A stretch of 7,615 bases of DNA from G713 sp034717835 (GCA_034717835.1 JAYELZ010000269.1:1-7615); one strand, 5' to 3'; counted from the stretch's first letter, positions 1 through 7,346 are shown. Numbers and translations are program-made. The notes: generated by a model not told the origin, from the sequence alone.

Positions 1-1
1 A

Positions 2-1006
2 GATATCTACTACGCCGTACGGGATACGAATGGAGGAGGCGTCAAAAGTGTCACCAAATTCACCAACGGGGTAGCAGGTGGTAATGGTTACTATTATCCG
101 GCACTTACTGCTCTAAATGGCAATCGGGTGCTGTTAGCTTACGGCGGCTCGCCTGGTATCTCCTACGCTGTACTTGATAGCGGGGGCAACACCGTGAAAG
201 CGGAAACATCCACGGGAGGCTCTGGCCGGGAGCCGGATGTGACGCAACTCTCCAACGGGACCATTCTGTTGGCCTGGACATCTTGGGGAACGGGTCTCTA
301 TGAGATAGCCTTCGCAGTACTGGATGGGGCCACGTACAATATGGTTGCCGGCCCCACCACGCTGAGCAATCCCGCCTCTGTTACGGGTGATAACTATGTC
401 TCTGTGACGGCTGACAACGCCGGCCATGCCATCCTCACCTGGATAGATTCCGACCGGTCTTACCACCCCAATCTCTATTACGCATTAGTAGATAGCAGCG
501 GCAGTGTCCTCACCGACCCGATGATCTTCCACACCAGCCAGGCGACTAATCCGTATATCGAGACCAGTTATGAGGGCTATGGGAATACCTCTTACAGCTT
601 AATCACACCAACTACCGGCGATGTAGATACCTGGGTAACCGGTGTTGCACCGGGGGGCACAGCCGCAATTCCAGCCTCTGTTGGCAACTACGGTTTGACC
701 CCAGCAACGGCAATTGTCCTTACAGCTACGCTGGATAGCAACCTGGGCTATACTGGGGCTTCACCTGCGCCCATCTCAGTCAGTGGAGGTACCATTGTTT
801 GGAATCTGGCCAACTTAGGCTTTTTAGGCAACGGTCAAGTTATCCTCCACACTACTGTACCGTCAGCCACCATCGGTACTCGTTATCCGGTGACTTGGAC
901 GATATCTTCAGCCGGGTCAGAATATAACTCAGCTGATAATACAATCACTACCGAGGTAATGGTTGCGCACCAGATATTCCTCCCGCTTGTTTTCAGAAAT
1001 TACTGA
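2..1006 (+). CDS. Secreted beta-propeller-like/DUF11-like protein, 5'-truncated, with IFLPLVFRNY C-terminal tail
   Basis: This frame is open from base 2 to the TGA at 1004-1006, giving 334 residues of a gene whose start lies outside the window. The GTG at 128 is an internal valine codon, not a start. The first ~180 residues contain repeats of about 50 residues with the pattern Y-A-V-x-D-(S/T)-x-G-x-x-V followed by a strand ending L-L-A-W/Y (YYAVRDTNGG, SYAVLDSGGN, AFAVLDGATY, YYALVDSSGS), as in blades of an extracellular beta-propeller. Roughly residues 215-320 resemble a DUF11-type Ig-like module (NYGLTPATAIVLTATL, then IVWNLANLG and the terminal YNSADN). The protein ends HQIFLPLVFRNY, a tail also found on the protease downstream. 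There are no transmembrane segments and no LPXTG motif. It is most likely a secreted or surface protein; no enzymatic residues are recognisable, and a sialidase-like fold or a carbohydrate or protein-binding role are only possibilities. Confidence 0.85.
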   Translation, partial: DIYYAVRDTNGGGVKSVTKFTNGVAGGNGYYYPALTALNGNRVLLAYGGSPGISYAVLDSGGNTVKAETSTGGSGREPDVTQLSNGTILLAWTSWGTGLYEIAFAVLDGATYNMVAGPTTLSNPASVTGDNYVSVTADNAGHAILTWIDSDRSYHPNLYYALVDSSGSVLTDPMIFHTSQATNPYIETSYEGYGNTSYSLITPTTGDVDTWVTGVAPGGTAAIPASVGNYGLTPATAIVLTATLDSNLGYTGASPAPISVSGGTIVWNLANLGFLGNGQVILHTTVPSATIGTRYPVTWTISSAGSEYNSADNTITTEVMVAHQIFLPLVFRNY

Positions 1007-1016
1007 AATAGCAAAA

Positions 1017-1054
1017 TGCGCACTGAGGTGGGCCTCGGCTCACCCCAATGCGCA
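1017..1054 (+). terminator. Imperfect 17-bp stem-loop just after the upstream stop codon
   Basis: Arms 1017-1033 (TGCGCACTGAGGTGGGC) and 1038-1054 (GCTCACCCCAATGCGCA) pair over 17 positions with two A-C mismatches and one G-U pair, around a CTCG loop. It begins 11 bases after the stop at 1006, which suits a 3'-end or terminator element. A T5 run follows only at 1070-1074, 15 bases past the stem, so it is not a textbook Rho-independent terminator. It could instead stabilise the mRNA 3' end. Confidence 0.5.
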
Positions 1055-1061
1055 GATTGAG

Positions 1062-1100
1062 TATCAAATCTTTTTACCGCTCGTGCTCAGAAACTATTAG
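1062..1100 (+). pseudogene. Relic C-terminal tail (YQIFLPLVLRNY-stop) of a lost or frameshifted gene
   Basis: Read in the frame starting at 1062, the DNA encodes YQIFLPLVLRNY and a TAG stop (1098-1100). It matches the end of the upstream gene (HQIFLPLVFRNY) at 10 of 12 residues. Only the CCG proline and AGA arginine codons are identical; the other eight matching residues use different synonymous codons. This is the mark of separately evolved coding sequence, not a recent DNA copy. The frame is open back to a TAA at 957-959, but there is no convincing start or ribosome-binding site and nothing further upstream resembles a domain. Two readings are possible: the last codons of a second gene whose body was deleted, or an old C-terminal extension of the upstream gene now separated by a +1 shift at its TGA. 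Confidence 0.6.
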
Positions 1101-1197
1101 CGGGGATTAATCCCCGCGCTACGCAGCCACGCCCCATAAATGGGGCTAGCCGGATTTATCCGGCGTAGCTGCGTAGCCCTGGCATTCATGCCGGGGC
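1100..1197. repeat. Cluster of four ATNNAT-core palindromes (REP/MITE-like element)
   Basis: Four hairpins follow one another. H1 is 1100-1117 (gcggggATTAATccccgc, a perfect palindrome). H2 is 1131-1146 (gccccATAAATggggc). H3 is 1149-1164 (gccggATTTATccggc). H4 is 1176-1197, with eight-base arms containing one G-U pair around ATTCAT. H2 and H3 sit inside a further perfect 10-bp stem formed by GCTACGCAGC (1118-1127) and GCTGCGTAGC (1168-1177), giving a cloverleaf-like fold. The arms differ in sequence but stay complementary, while the AT-NN-AT core is constant. Two more hairpins of the same design lie after the protease gene (7403-7416 and 7467-7480), so this is a dispersed family. Short palindromes like this recur in my memory of Anaerolineae-type genomes, but I know no established name or function. 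Confidence 0.8.
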
Positions 1198-1202
1198 GTT
1201 CT

Positions 1203-1288
1203 GGCCGCAAGCAATCACAGATTTCACAGATTGACACGGATTTTTAATAACTTGCGGCCCAATCTGTGAAAATCTGTGTTAATCCGTG
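1203..1288. repeat. Inverted array of AATC(T/C)GTG octamers with GGCCGCAAG inverted repeat
   Basis: A perfect 9-bp inverted repeat, GGCCGCAAG (1203-1211) and CTTGCGGCC (1251-1259), encloses three copies of CAC(A/G)GATT at 1216, 1225 and 1235. Immediately outside it lie three copies of the reverse complement AATC(T/C)GTG at 1261, 1271 and 1281, spaced exactly 10 bases. In each set the copy with the C/G variant is third. Dispersed ATCTGTG-type repeats occur between genes in several bacterial phyla. A role in transcription or RNA structure is possible but not shown here. Confidence 0.7.
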
Positions 1289-1354
1289 GTAAAAAATGCG
1301 GATGCCTTTGGGTGTTGTCAAGAATAGCAAATTGACCAAGTCTGATTAAGTATT

Positions 1355-1360
1355 GGAGGG
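1355..1360 (+). promoter_or_regulatory. Ribosome-binding site fixing the protease start at ATG 1368
   Basis: GGAGGG lies 7 bases before ATG 1368. It overlaps the in-frame TTG at 1353, which therefore cannot be the start. From ATG 1368 the product begins with a clean signal peptide, which agrees. I found no convincing -35/-10 pair between 1289 and 1354 and nothing else recognisable in that stretch. Confidence 0.85.
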
Positions 1361-1367
1361 TATAGCT

Positions 1368-4300
1368 ATGAAGACACAGAAATCGTTTGCCGCGCTGATG
1401 ATTTTGGTAGTTTTAATGAACTTTGTGCCAATGATGCCCGTTCCGGTGCAGATTGCGCAGGCGGAAGCGCCGCCTCCGCCAACGCTGACCGTCGCGCCGC
1501 CGCCAGCTGCTACGCCGGAGATGGGACTTCAAGCCACACCTAGTCCCCCTGTGCCCGAAGATCTACCGGAGGAGATGCAAAAGGAGCGGGCGCGGCAGGC
1601 AATGGCAGTGGTGCTGAATAAGTATCTGGACTATTTGGGTCCCCGGTACCAAGCCGCACTGAACGAGGTGACGCTAGAAGGCGCATGGGCGCACGGCATC
1701 GCGGCGTGGCAAAGTGAGGCCAAGGCGGTGGATGGGCCGCTCCACGTGCTGGCGCGTCGTTCCGAGGACGGTGCCTGGCAGGCGCTGCTGCCCAGCGAGG
1801 AGGGAATGTATCTGCAATGGGTGAAGGCGGTGCCGGAGAGGTTGGTATCGGCTGGTGAGAAGAGTCAGTTGCGCATACAAGCCACTGAAATTGACGTACT
1901 GCGGCAGTCTCAGCCAGCAGGAGAAGCCTTGTTATCGGATGCAACATTTGCCATTCTGCCAACGCAAGGTGACGCTCAATACGGCAATATACAATCTATG
2001 CGAAATCCGTCTGCCGTCTACTGCGCCGAGCTGGGTTATGAATATGAAGTTACTCAAGATACCGATGGGGGACAACGGGGCATTTGCAAACTCCCCAGTT
2101 ATACGTCTTGCAATGCGTGGGATTTTCTCGAAGGTGAATGTGGTCAAGAATACAATGTCTGTGCGCGTGAAGGTCTGAGAACGGTGACGCAACCTGATGG
2201 GGATAGCCCATTTTCTCAAGCGGTCGCCCTCTGTGTGGATGCTGACGGCAGAGAAGTGATGTCCGCAGTAGATGCGATTAACTTGGTTGAGAAATCGATA
2301 GGTACCGCACCTCCCTATACTATCACTCATTCTGGAATGGAGCCATTCGCACCTTGTGGGACGCAAGAGCTCGCCACGCCCTCTTCCTTCGATTGGCGCA
2401 ATTACGACGGTTCCAACTGGATGACGCCAATTAAAAACCAGGGGATCTGTGGCAGTTGTTGGGCGTTTGCCGCCGTGGGAGTGGCTGAAGCCGCCATAAA
2501 TATCGGATATCGAGCTCCTAATCTAGATCCTGATATGTCTGAACAATATCTGGTAACTGACTGCGCCGTCAATGCTGGGGATTGCGCTGGAGGATGGGGA
2601 ACGTCAGCACTAACGTATATCAGGGACGATGGCATTCCAGATGAAGCCTGCTTACCTTACCACGATGGAGAGTCCAATGGTTGTACTTACAATAGCAGTG
2701 GCTGTGATGCTACTATGTGTACTTACTGTAGTGATAATGAGTGCAGTGACTATCATTGCAGTGATCGTTGCAGCGACTGGGACACGCGCTTATATTCTCT
2801 GGCGCGCGTCAATACGTTATGGGATCCTTCAAAAGACGACATCAAGACGACACTGCTTGCTCACGGCCCCTTGGGCGTTTCGATCTACATGGGCGGCAAT
2901 TTTGATGCCAATGGCGTATACCGTTGCACGGATCCACCGTATACTAACCACGGCGTTTCCATCGTTGGCTACAACGATGCGGAGAATTACTGGCTTGTCA
3001 GAAATAGTTGGGGTAGCGGTTGGGATGGGGATGGTTATTTCAAGGTTGCCTACGGCAATTGTAAGATTGAGAACTATTTTACCTACACCGACCTCGCCGC
3101 TTGTAATGATGCTAACGAGTTTAACGACTCCACCAACTTTGCTACCGCTCTTAGTTATGGTCAGACGCTCGCTGCTGATATTTGTTACACCAGCGACGAG
3201 GATTTCTACACATTCACCGGCGTTACGGGCGATAAGGTTGTCATAGATATCAACGCCCAGAGCGAGGGTTCAGCGTTAGATTCCTACATCTACTTGCTAG
3301 ACAGCGATGGCACTACTGTTCTGGCTCAAAACGATGACGAAGGTTCTGGTAGCCATGACTCGCATCTGGACTATGAACTGTCCCACAATGGCACGTACTA
3401 TATTAAGGTCCGCGATTATGGGACTAGCGGCGGCGCCAATTATACTTACTCCATCCATCTCCTCACAGATCACATCAATCCCACTGCCGAGGTTGCTTCG
3501 CCGGAGCCTGATTCCTGGATCGATTCTATCATGCAGACTATCACTGCCAGCGTGAGTGATAACGAGAGCGGCGTCCGAAACGTCAAGTTCTATTGGCATG
3601 ATGCCGATTGGGATACCGATTGGGTCGTGCTGGGAGAGGATTGGGACCCTGACGATGGCTGGAACTATGATTTCAACACCAGCGCGGTCTCCGAACAGCA
3701 AGGGGGTGCATTCTACATCTATGTCTACGATTGGGCTAGCAATTCTACTGGCGATGGCGCATACAATTTGGGGATTGACCGTACCCCGCCTGGCACTGCT
3801 TACGTAAACACTTATGCCTACTACGGCGACGCCCCCTTCCGCGATTTCGGAGTCAACTGGTGGGACAGTGGCGATAACCTCTCCGGCGTCGCCAGCTACG
3901 ACGTTCAAACTCGCGATGGCGCCGGTAGTACTTGGACCAATTTTGCCCTCAGCACTACCGATACTTACACGAAGTTCGTTGGCATTGACGGTCACACTTA
4001 CTATTTCCGCGCCCGCGCCCGCGACCACGCCGGCAACGCAGGTGATTACTCCGAGATCGCTTCACACGCTGTAGATATCTGCGCTGTTTCGCCAGATGCC
4101 TACGAAAACGACAACGCCGCCGGCAGCGCTAAACGCTTCATGCCCGATGGCTACTCCCAGATCCACAATGTGCATACTGAGGAGGACGCGGACTGGGTCA
4201 AGTTCACTGCACAGACCGGCATCACCTACACACTCACTACCGGCAACACCGGTGGTCACGCCGATACGGTACTCGAACTCTACGCTACCGACGGCACAAC

Positions 4301-7300
4301 GCTGCTGGCTGCCAACGACGATTGTCCTGGTCGTTGGCCTGCCTCGTGCCTGGATTGGCAACCAACCAGCGGCGGCGACTACTACGTCAAAGTCTATCAC
4401 TGGGATCCCTGGGCCTATGGCTGCACCACCGAGTATGGTCTCTCTATCACCAGCAACCGGCCGGCATCACTGGAACTGGGTGCTTCGGGCACCGCGTTCC
4501 GCTACGTTGATACCCTGGGCGCCACCGGCGAGCCTTACCTCACCGATGCCCAGCACCTCAACTGGCCGCACAGCGTGGCCGTTGATAGCTCTGGCAATCT
4601 CTACGTGACCGAGGTGATGGGCCAGCGCTTGCTCAAATTTAGTTCCAGCGGCGCGTTGCTCTGGGCCTTTGGAGAGGCCGGCAGCTCCTTCTGGGATGCG
4701 CAGCACCTGGCCTACCCCCACGGTGTGGCATTGGATGAGACCCGCAGTCGCGTCTACGTGGCCAACAGTGACACGCACAGTGTACAGGTCTTCGATACCT
4801 CGGGCAACTACAGCGAAACCCTCGGCGTGCTGGGTGAAGCGGGTAGCGACAACACCCACCTCAACAATCCCAAAGGTATGACTGTGGCCGCTGATGGCAC
4901 ACTGTACGTCTCGGATACGGGCAATCACCGTGTGCAAATCTTCGATAGCGCCGGAAATTACTTGCACACTTTGGGCACTGGCTATGGCACTGGCGACTAT
5001 GAGTTCAATGGGCCTGAAGGTCTGGCGTTGGATGGGAACGGCCATCTCTATGTTGCCGATTACTACAATCATCGTGTGCAGGTCTTCACCACCGCTCGCG
5101 TCTACGTCGCCACGCTGGGCATCACCGGAGAGACCGGCGCGGACAACACGCACTTTGACCATCCCAACGCCGTGGCCGTGGACGCCGCAAACAATCTCTA
5201 CGTCGTTGATAACTACAACCAGCGCATCCAGAAGTTTGATGAGAACCTCAACTACCTGGCGACGCTGGGCAAGAGCGGCGTGAGTGGCGCGGACAATGCG
5301 CATTTCGACGCTCCGGTCGGGATTGCCGTCGGATCAAGCGGTGCTCTCTACGTAACCGATGGTAACAACCATCGTCTTCAGAAATTCAGCGCGGGTTTCA
5401 CCTATCTGGATACCATCGGCACCACCGGCGTTCCCTATCTGACGGACGCTAACTATATCAACAAACCCAGTGACGTCGCCGTGGACAGTGAAGGCAGTCG
5501 CTTTGTTGTTGAGTTCACCGGTCACCGCCTGCTCAAACTGGGGACGGATGGCAATGTCCTGGTTACTGTGGGGCCGCCCGGCGTCAAGGGATCCGACAAT
5601 GCGCATCTCAACTGGCCGTGGGGCGTCGCGGTCGCTGCTGATGGCACCGTCTACGTTGCCGATACCGGCAACAACCGCGTTCAGGTCTTCGACAACAATC
5701 TCAACTACCAGGCTACCCTGGGTACCGGCGCGTGCGGAGATGCAGCGAACGAGTTCTGCGGACCGCACAATATCGCCCTGGACACCAGCGGACGTCTCTA
5801 CGTGGCCGACACGTGGAACCAGCGCGTGCAGGTTTTCGATAGCGGGTACAATCTCGTGGCAACGCTGGGGATCACTGGCGAATCTGGTAACGATAACCTT
5901 CGCTTCTACAACCCGTATGGTGTCGCCGTTGATGACGCCGGGCACATCTACGTTGCCGACGAGGGTAACAAACGTATTCAACAGTGTAATCTTGCTGGTG
6001 GTTGCATCACCTTTGCCGGTGAGACTGGCGTGACAGGTGACGACTTCGGCCACTTCCGCGCGCCGCTCGATGTGGCGGTAGACGTTCAAGGCCGGGTTTA
6101 TGTGGATGATAGTTGGTGGAATCAGCGCATCCAGGTCTTCGCTGCCGATGGCGCGTACCTCATCACTATCGGCGGGGGGTGGGGCGACCTGCACGGTCAA
6201 CTCCGTAATCCCAGCGGCATCGGCAGCGCGCCGGATGGTACCGTCCACGTAGCCGACACCGACAGCATGCGCGTCGAGCAGTTTGCTCTCGGCGTGCCCG
6301 ATTGGACGCCGGCCAATATCAATGGCTTTGGTGATCCTCAGGCTACGGGCGTGACCGCGCTGGCCGAGTTCAACGGGCAACTCTATGCGGGGGCCTCGAA
6401 CTGGGATAGCCGCGCGCAGCTCTGGCGCTCGACTGATGGTACGGCCTGGGAAGACGTCACCCCTTCTGGTCTGACCCGCAACGCGGTCATTGATTTGACT
6501 CTCTTCAATGGCTATCTCTACGCGGGTACGGGTTGGAGCGGCGACGCAGGTCAGATCTGGCGTTCTGCCAATGGTACGACCTGGTCTGCAGTGGTTGCGG
6601 ATGGCTTTGGTGATGGTGATAACCAGGCAATCACCAAACTTACAGCCTTCAACGGCTATCTCTACGCAACTACCCAGAACGACACCGCTGGTTTCGGCAT
6701 CTGGCGCAGTTCCACCGGCGCCGCCGGATCGTGGGCTACGGTGCTGACAGGCGGCCACGGTAGCGCGAATGTCACCATCGTCACCGGGTTGACCGTTTTC
6801 GATGGGCGGCTCTACGCTGCTTGCGAGAATGAGACCGACGGATTGGAACTCTGGCGCTCAGTCAATGGCACCACGTGGGAACAGGTGGCTTCAGGTGGCT
6901 TTGACAATCCGGCCAACACCCAGACCGGCGGCTTCGCGGTTTTCGATAATCATCTCTACATCGGCACTCGTAACAATACCACCGGTGCGCAACTCTGGCG
7001 CTCGGCCAACGGCAGTACATGGGACTCGGTCATGCAAAACGGTTTTGGGGATACCGCGAATCGCAAACTGGAATCGCTCCACGTGGTGCAGGATGCTCTT
7101 AATGCTGTCACGTACAATGATAGCACCGGAGCGCAGGTCTGGAGCAGTGCTGACGGCACGACCTGGGAATCCGTCAGGGCTGACGGCTGGGGAGATGCCA
7201 ACAACTACGCAACCTTATGGGGTAACGCGACCCAGATATTCGCTGGTCACCTTTACATCGGTACCTGGAATAATGCCCACGGTGGTGAGCTCTGGCGCTC

Positions 7301-7346
7301 GGCGGTGCAATACTCCGTCTACTTGCCGCTCACATTGAGACAGTAA
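1368..7346 (+). CDS. Giant secreted papain-family (C1A) cysteine protease with DUF333-like, PPC, NHL and terminal propeller domains
   Basis: A 1992-aa extracellular endopeptidase. Residues 1-32 form a signal peptide (KTQK n-region, hydrophobic core 7-20, AQA cleavage near 32), followed by a Pro-rich linker to ~70 and an unassigned region ~75-190. Residues 213-258 match DUF333 (NPSAVYC, DGGQRGIC, WDFLEGEC). The C1A peptidase spans ~338-575 with all catalytic residues: Gln358, Cys364 (NQGICGSCWAF), His528 (NHGVSIVGY) and Asn546 (NSWGSGW). It carries a Cys-rich insert at 439-468. Then come PPC (~579-700), two Ig/FN3-like modules (~702-900), PPC (~905-1031), twelve NHL blades (~1045-1643), seven ~48-aa blades with LYxGT...LWRS...GTTWE (1646-1975), and the tail VYLPLTLRQ. 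No ERFNIN or GNFD motif of a standard I29 propeptide is visible. The free-standing gene has its own RBS and terminator. Likely role: protein digestion outside the cell, tethered by its C-terminal modules. Peptidase assignment is firm; substrate and anchoring are inference. Confidence 0.95.
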   Translation: MKTQKSFAALMILVVLMNFVPMMPVPVQIAQAEAPPPPTLTVAPPPAATPEMGLQATPSPPVPEDLPEEMQKERARQAMAVVLNKYLDYLGPRYQAALNEVTLEGAWAHGIAAWQSEAKAVDGPLHVLARRSEDGAWQALLPSEEGMYLQWVKAVPERLVSAGEKSQLRIQATEIDVLRQSQPAGEALLSDATFAILPTQGDAQYGNIQSMRNPSAVYCAELGYEYEVTQDTDGGQRGICKLPSYTSCNAWDFLEGECGQEYNVCAREGLRTVTQPDGDSPFSQAVALCVDADGREVMSAVDAINLVEKSIGTAPPYTITHSGMEPFAPCGTQELATPSSFDWRNYDGSNWMTPIKNQGICGSCWAFAAVGVAEAAINIGYRAPNLDPDMSEQYLVTDCAVNAGDCAGGWGTSALTYIRDDGIPDEACLPYHDGESNGCTYNSSGCDATMCTYCSDNECSDYHCSDRCSDWDTRLYSLARVNTLWDPSKDDIKTTLLAHGPLGVSIYMGGNFDANGVYRCTDPPYTNHGVSIVGYNDAENYWLVRNSWGSGWDGDGYFKVAYGNCKIENYFTYTDLAACNDANEFNDSTNFATALSYGQTLAADICYTSDEDFYTFTGVTGDKVVIDINAQSEGSALDSYIYLLDSDGTTVLAQNDDEGSGSHDSHLDYELSHNGTYYIKVRDYGTSGGANYTYSIHLLTDHINPTAEVASPEPDSWIDSIMQTITASVSDNESGVRNVKFYWHDADWDTDWVVLGEDWDPDDGWNYDFNTSAVSEQQGGAFYIYVYDWASNSTGDGAYNLGIDRTPPGTAYVNTYAYYGDAPFRDFGVNWWDSGDNLSGVASYDVQTRDGAGSTWTNFALSTTDTYTKFVGIDGHTYYFRARARDHAGNAGDYSEIASHAVDICAVSPDAYENDNAAGSAKRFMPDGYSQIHNVHTEEDADWVKFTAQTGITYTLTTGNTGGHADTVLELYATDGTTLLAANDDCPGRWPASCLDWQPTSGGDYYVKVYHWDPWAYGCTTEYGLSITSNRPASLELGASGTAFRYVDTLGATGEPYLTDAQHLNWPHSVAVDSSGNLYVTEVMGQRLLKFSSSGALLWAFGEAGSSFWDAQHLAYPHGVALDETRSRVYVANSDTHSVQVFDTSGNYSETLGVLGEAGSDNTHLNNPKGMTVAADGTLYVSDTGNHRVQIFDSAGNYLHTLGTGYGTGDYEFNGPEGLALDGNGHLYVADYYNHRVQVFTTARVYVATLGITGETGADNTHFDHPNAVAVDAANNLYVVDNYNQRIQKFDENLNYLATLGKSGVSGADNAHFDAPVGIAVGSSGALYVTDGNNHRLQKFSAGFTYLDTIGTTGVPYLTDANYINKPSDVAVDSEGSRFVVEFTGHRLLKLGTDGNVLVTVGPPGVKGSDNAHLNWPWGVAVAADGTVYVADTGNNRVQVFDNNLNYQATLGTGACGDAANEFCGPHNIALDTSGRLYVADTWNQRVQVFDSGYNLVATLGITGESGNDNLRFYNPYGVAVDDAGHIYVADEGNKRIQQCNLAGGCITFAGETGVTGDDFGHFRAPLDVAVDVQGRVYVDDSWWNQRIQVFAADGAYLITIGGGWGDLHGQLRNPSGIGSAPDGTVHVADTDSMRVEQFALGVPDWTPANINGFGDPQATGVTALAEFNGQLYAGASNWDSRAQLWRSTDGTAWEDVTPSGLTRNAVIDLTLFNGYLYAGTGWSGDAGQIWRSANGTTWSAVVADGFGDGDNQAITKLTAFNGYLYATTQNDTAGFGIWRSSTGAAGSWATVLTGGHGSANVTIVTGLTVFDGRLYAACENETDGLELWRSVNGTTWEQVASGGFDNPANTQTGGFAVFDNHLYIGTRNNTTGAQLWRSANGSTWDSVMQNGFGDTANRKLESLHVVQDALNAVTYNDSTGAQVWSSADGTTWESVRADGWGDANNYATLWGNATQIFAGHLYIGTWNNAHGGELWRSAVQYSVYLPLTLRQ

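Noticed and set aside
1231..1259. Promoter with perfect TTGACA at 1231-1236
   Set aside because: No -10 box at 16-18 bases; the hexamer is part of the repeated CACAGATTGACACGGATT text.
1100..1288. CRISPR array
   Set aside because: Repeats are short, palindromic and of different arm sequence, with no equal-length unique spacers and no cas genes.
1353..1367. TTG at 1353 as start of the protease, adding five residues
   Set aside because: It overlaps the GGAGGG ribosome-binding site that is correctly spaced for ATG 1368.
4467..5303. Minus-strand open frame of 278 codons
   Set aside because: Same cause: a shadow of the first NHL propeller, with no plausible RBS or recognisable product.
5334..6758. 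Long minus-strand open frame of 474 codons opposite the NHL and terminal propeller regions
   Set aside because: It is antisense to an unmistakable repeat protein; repetitive codon use keeps the opposite frame open. Its translation shows no domain and mirrors the blade periodicity.
7317..7343. Sortase signal LPLTLR at the protease C-terminus
   Set aside because: No LPXTG, no hydrophobic helix and no basic tail after it.
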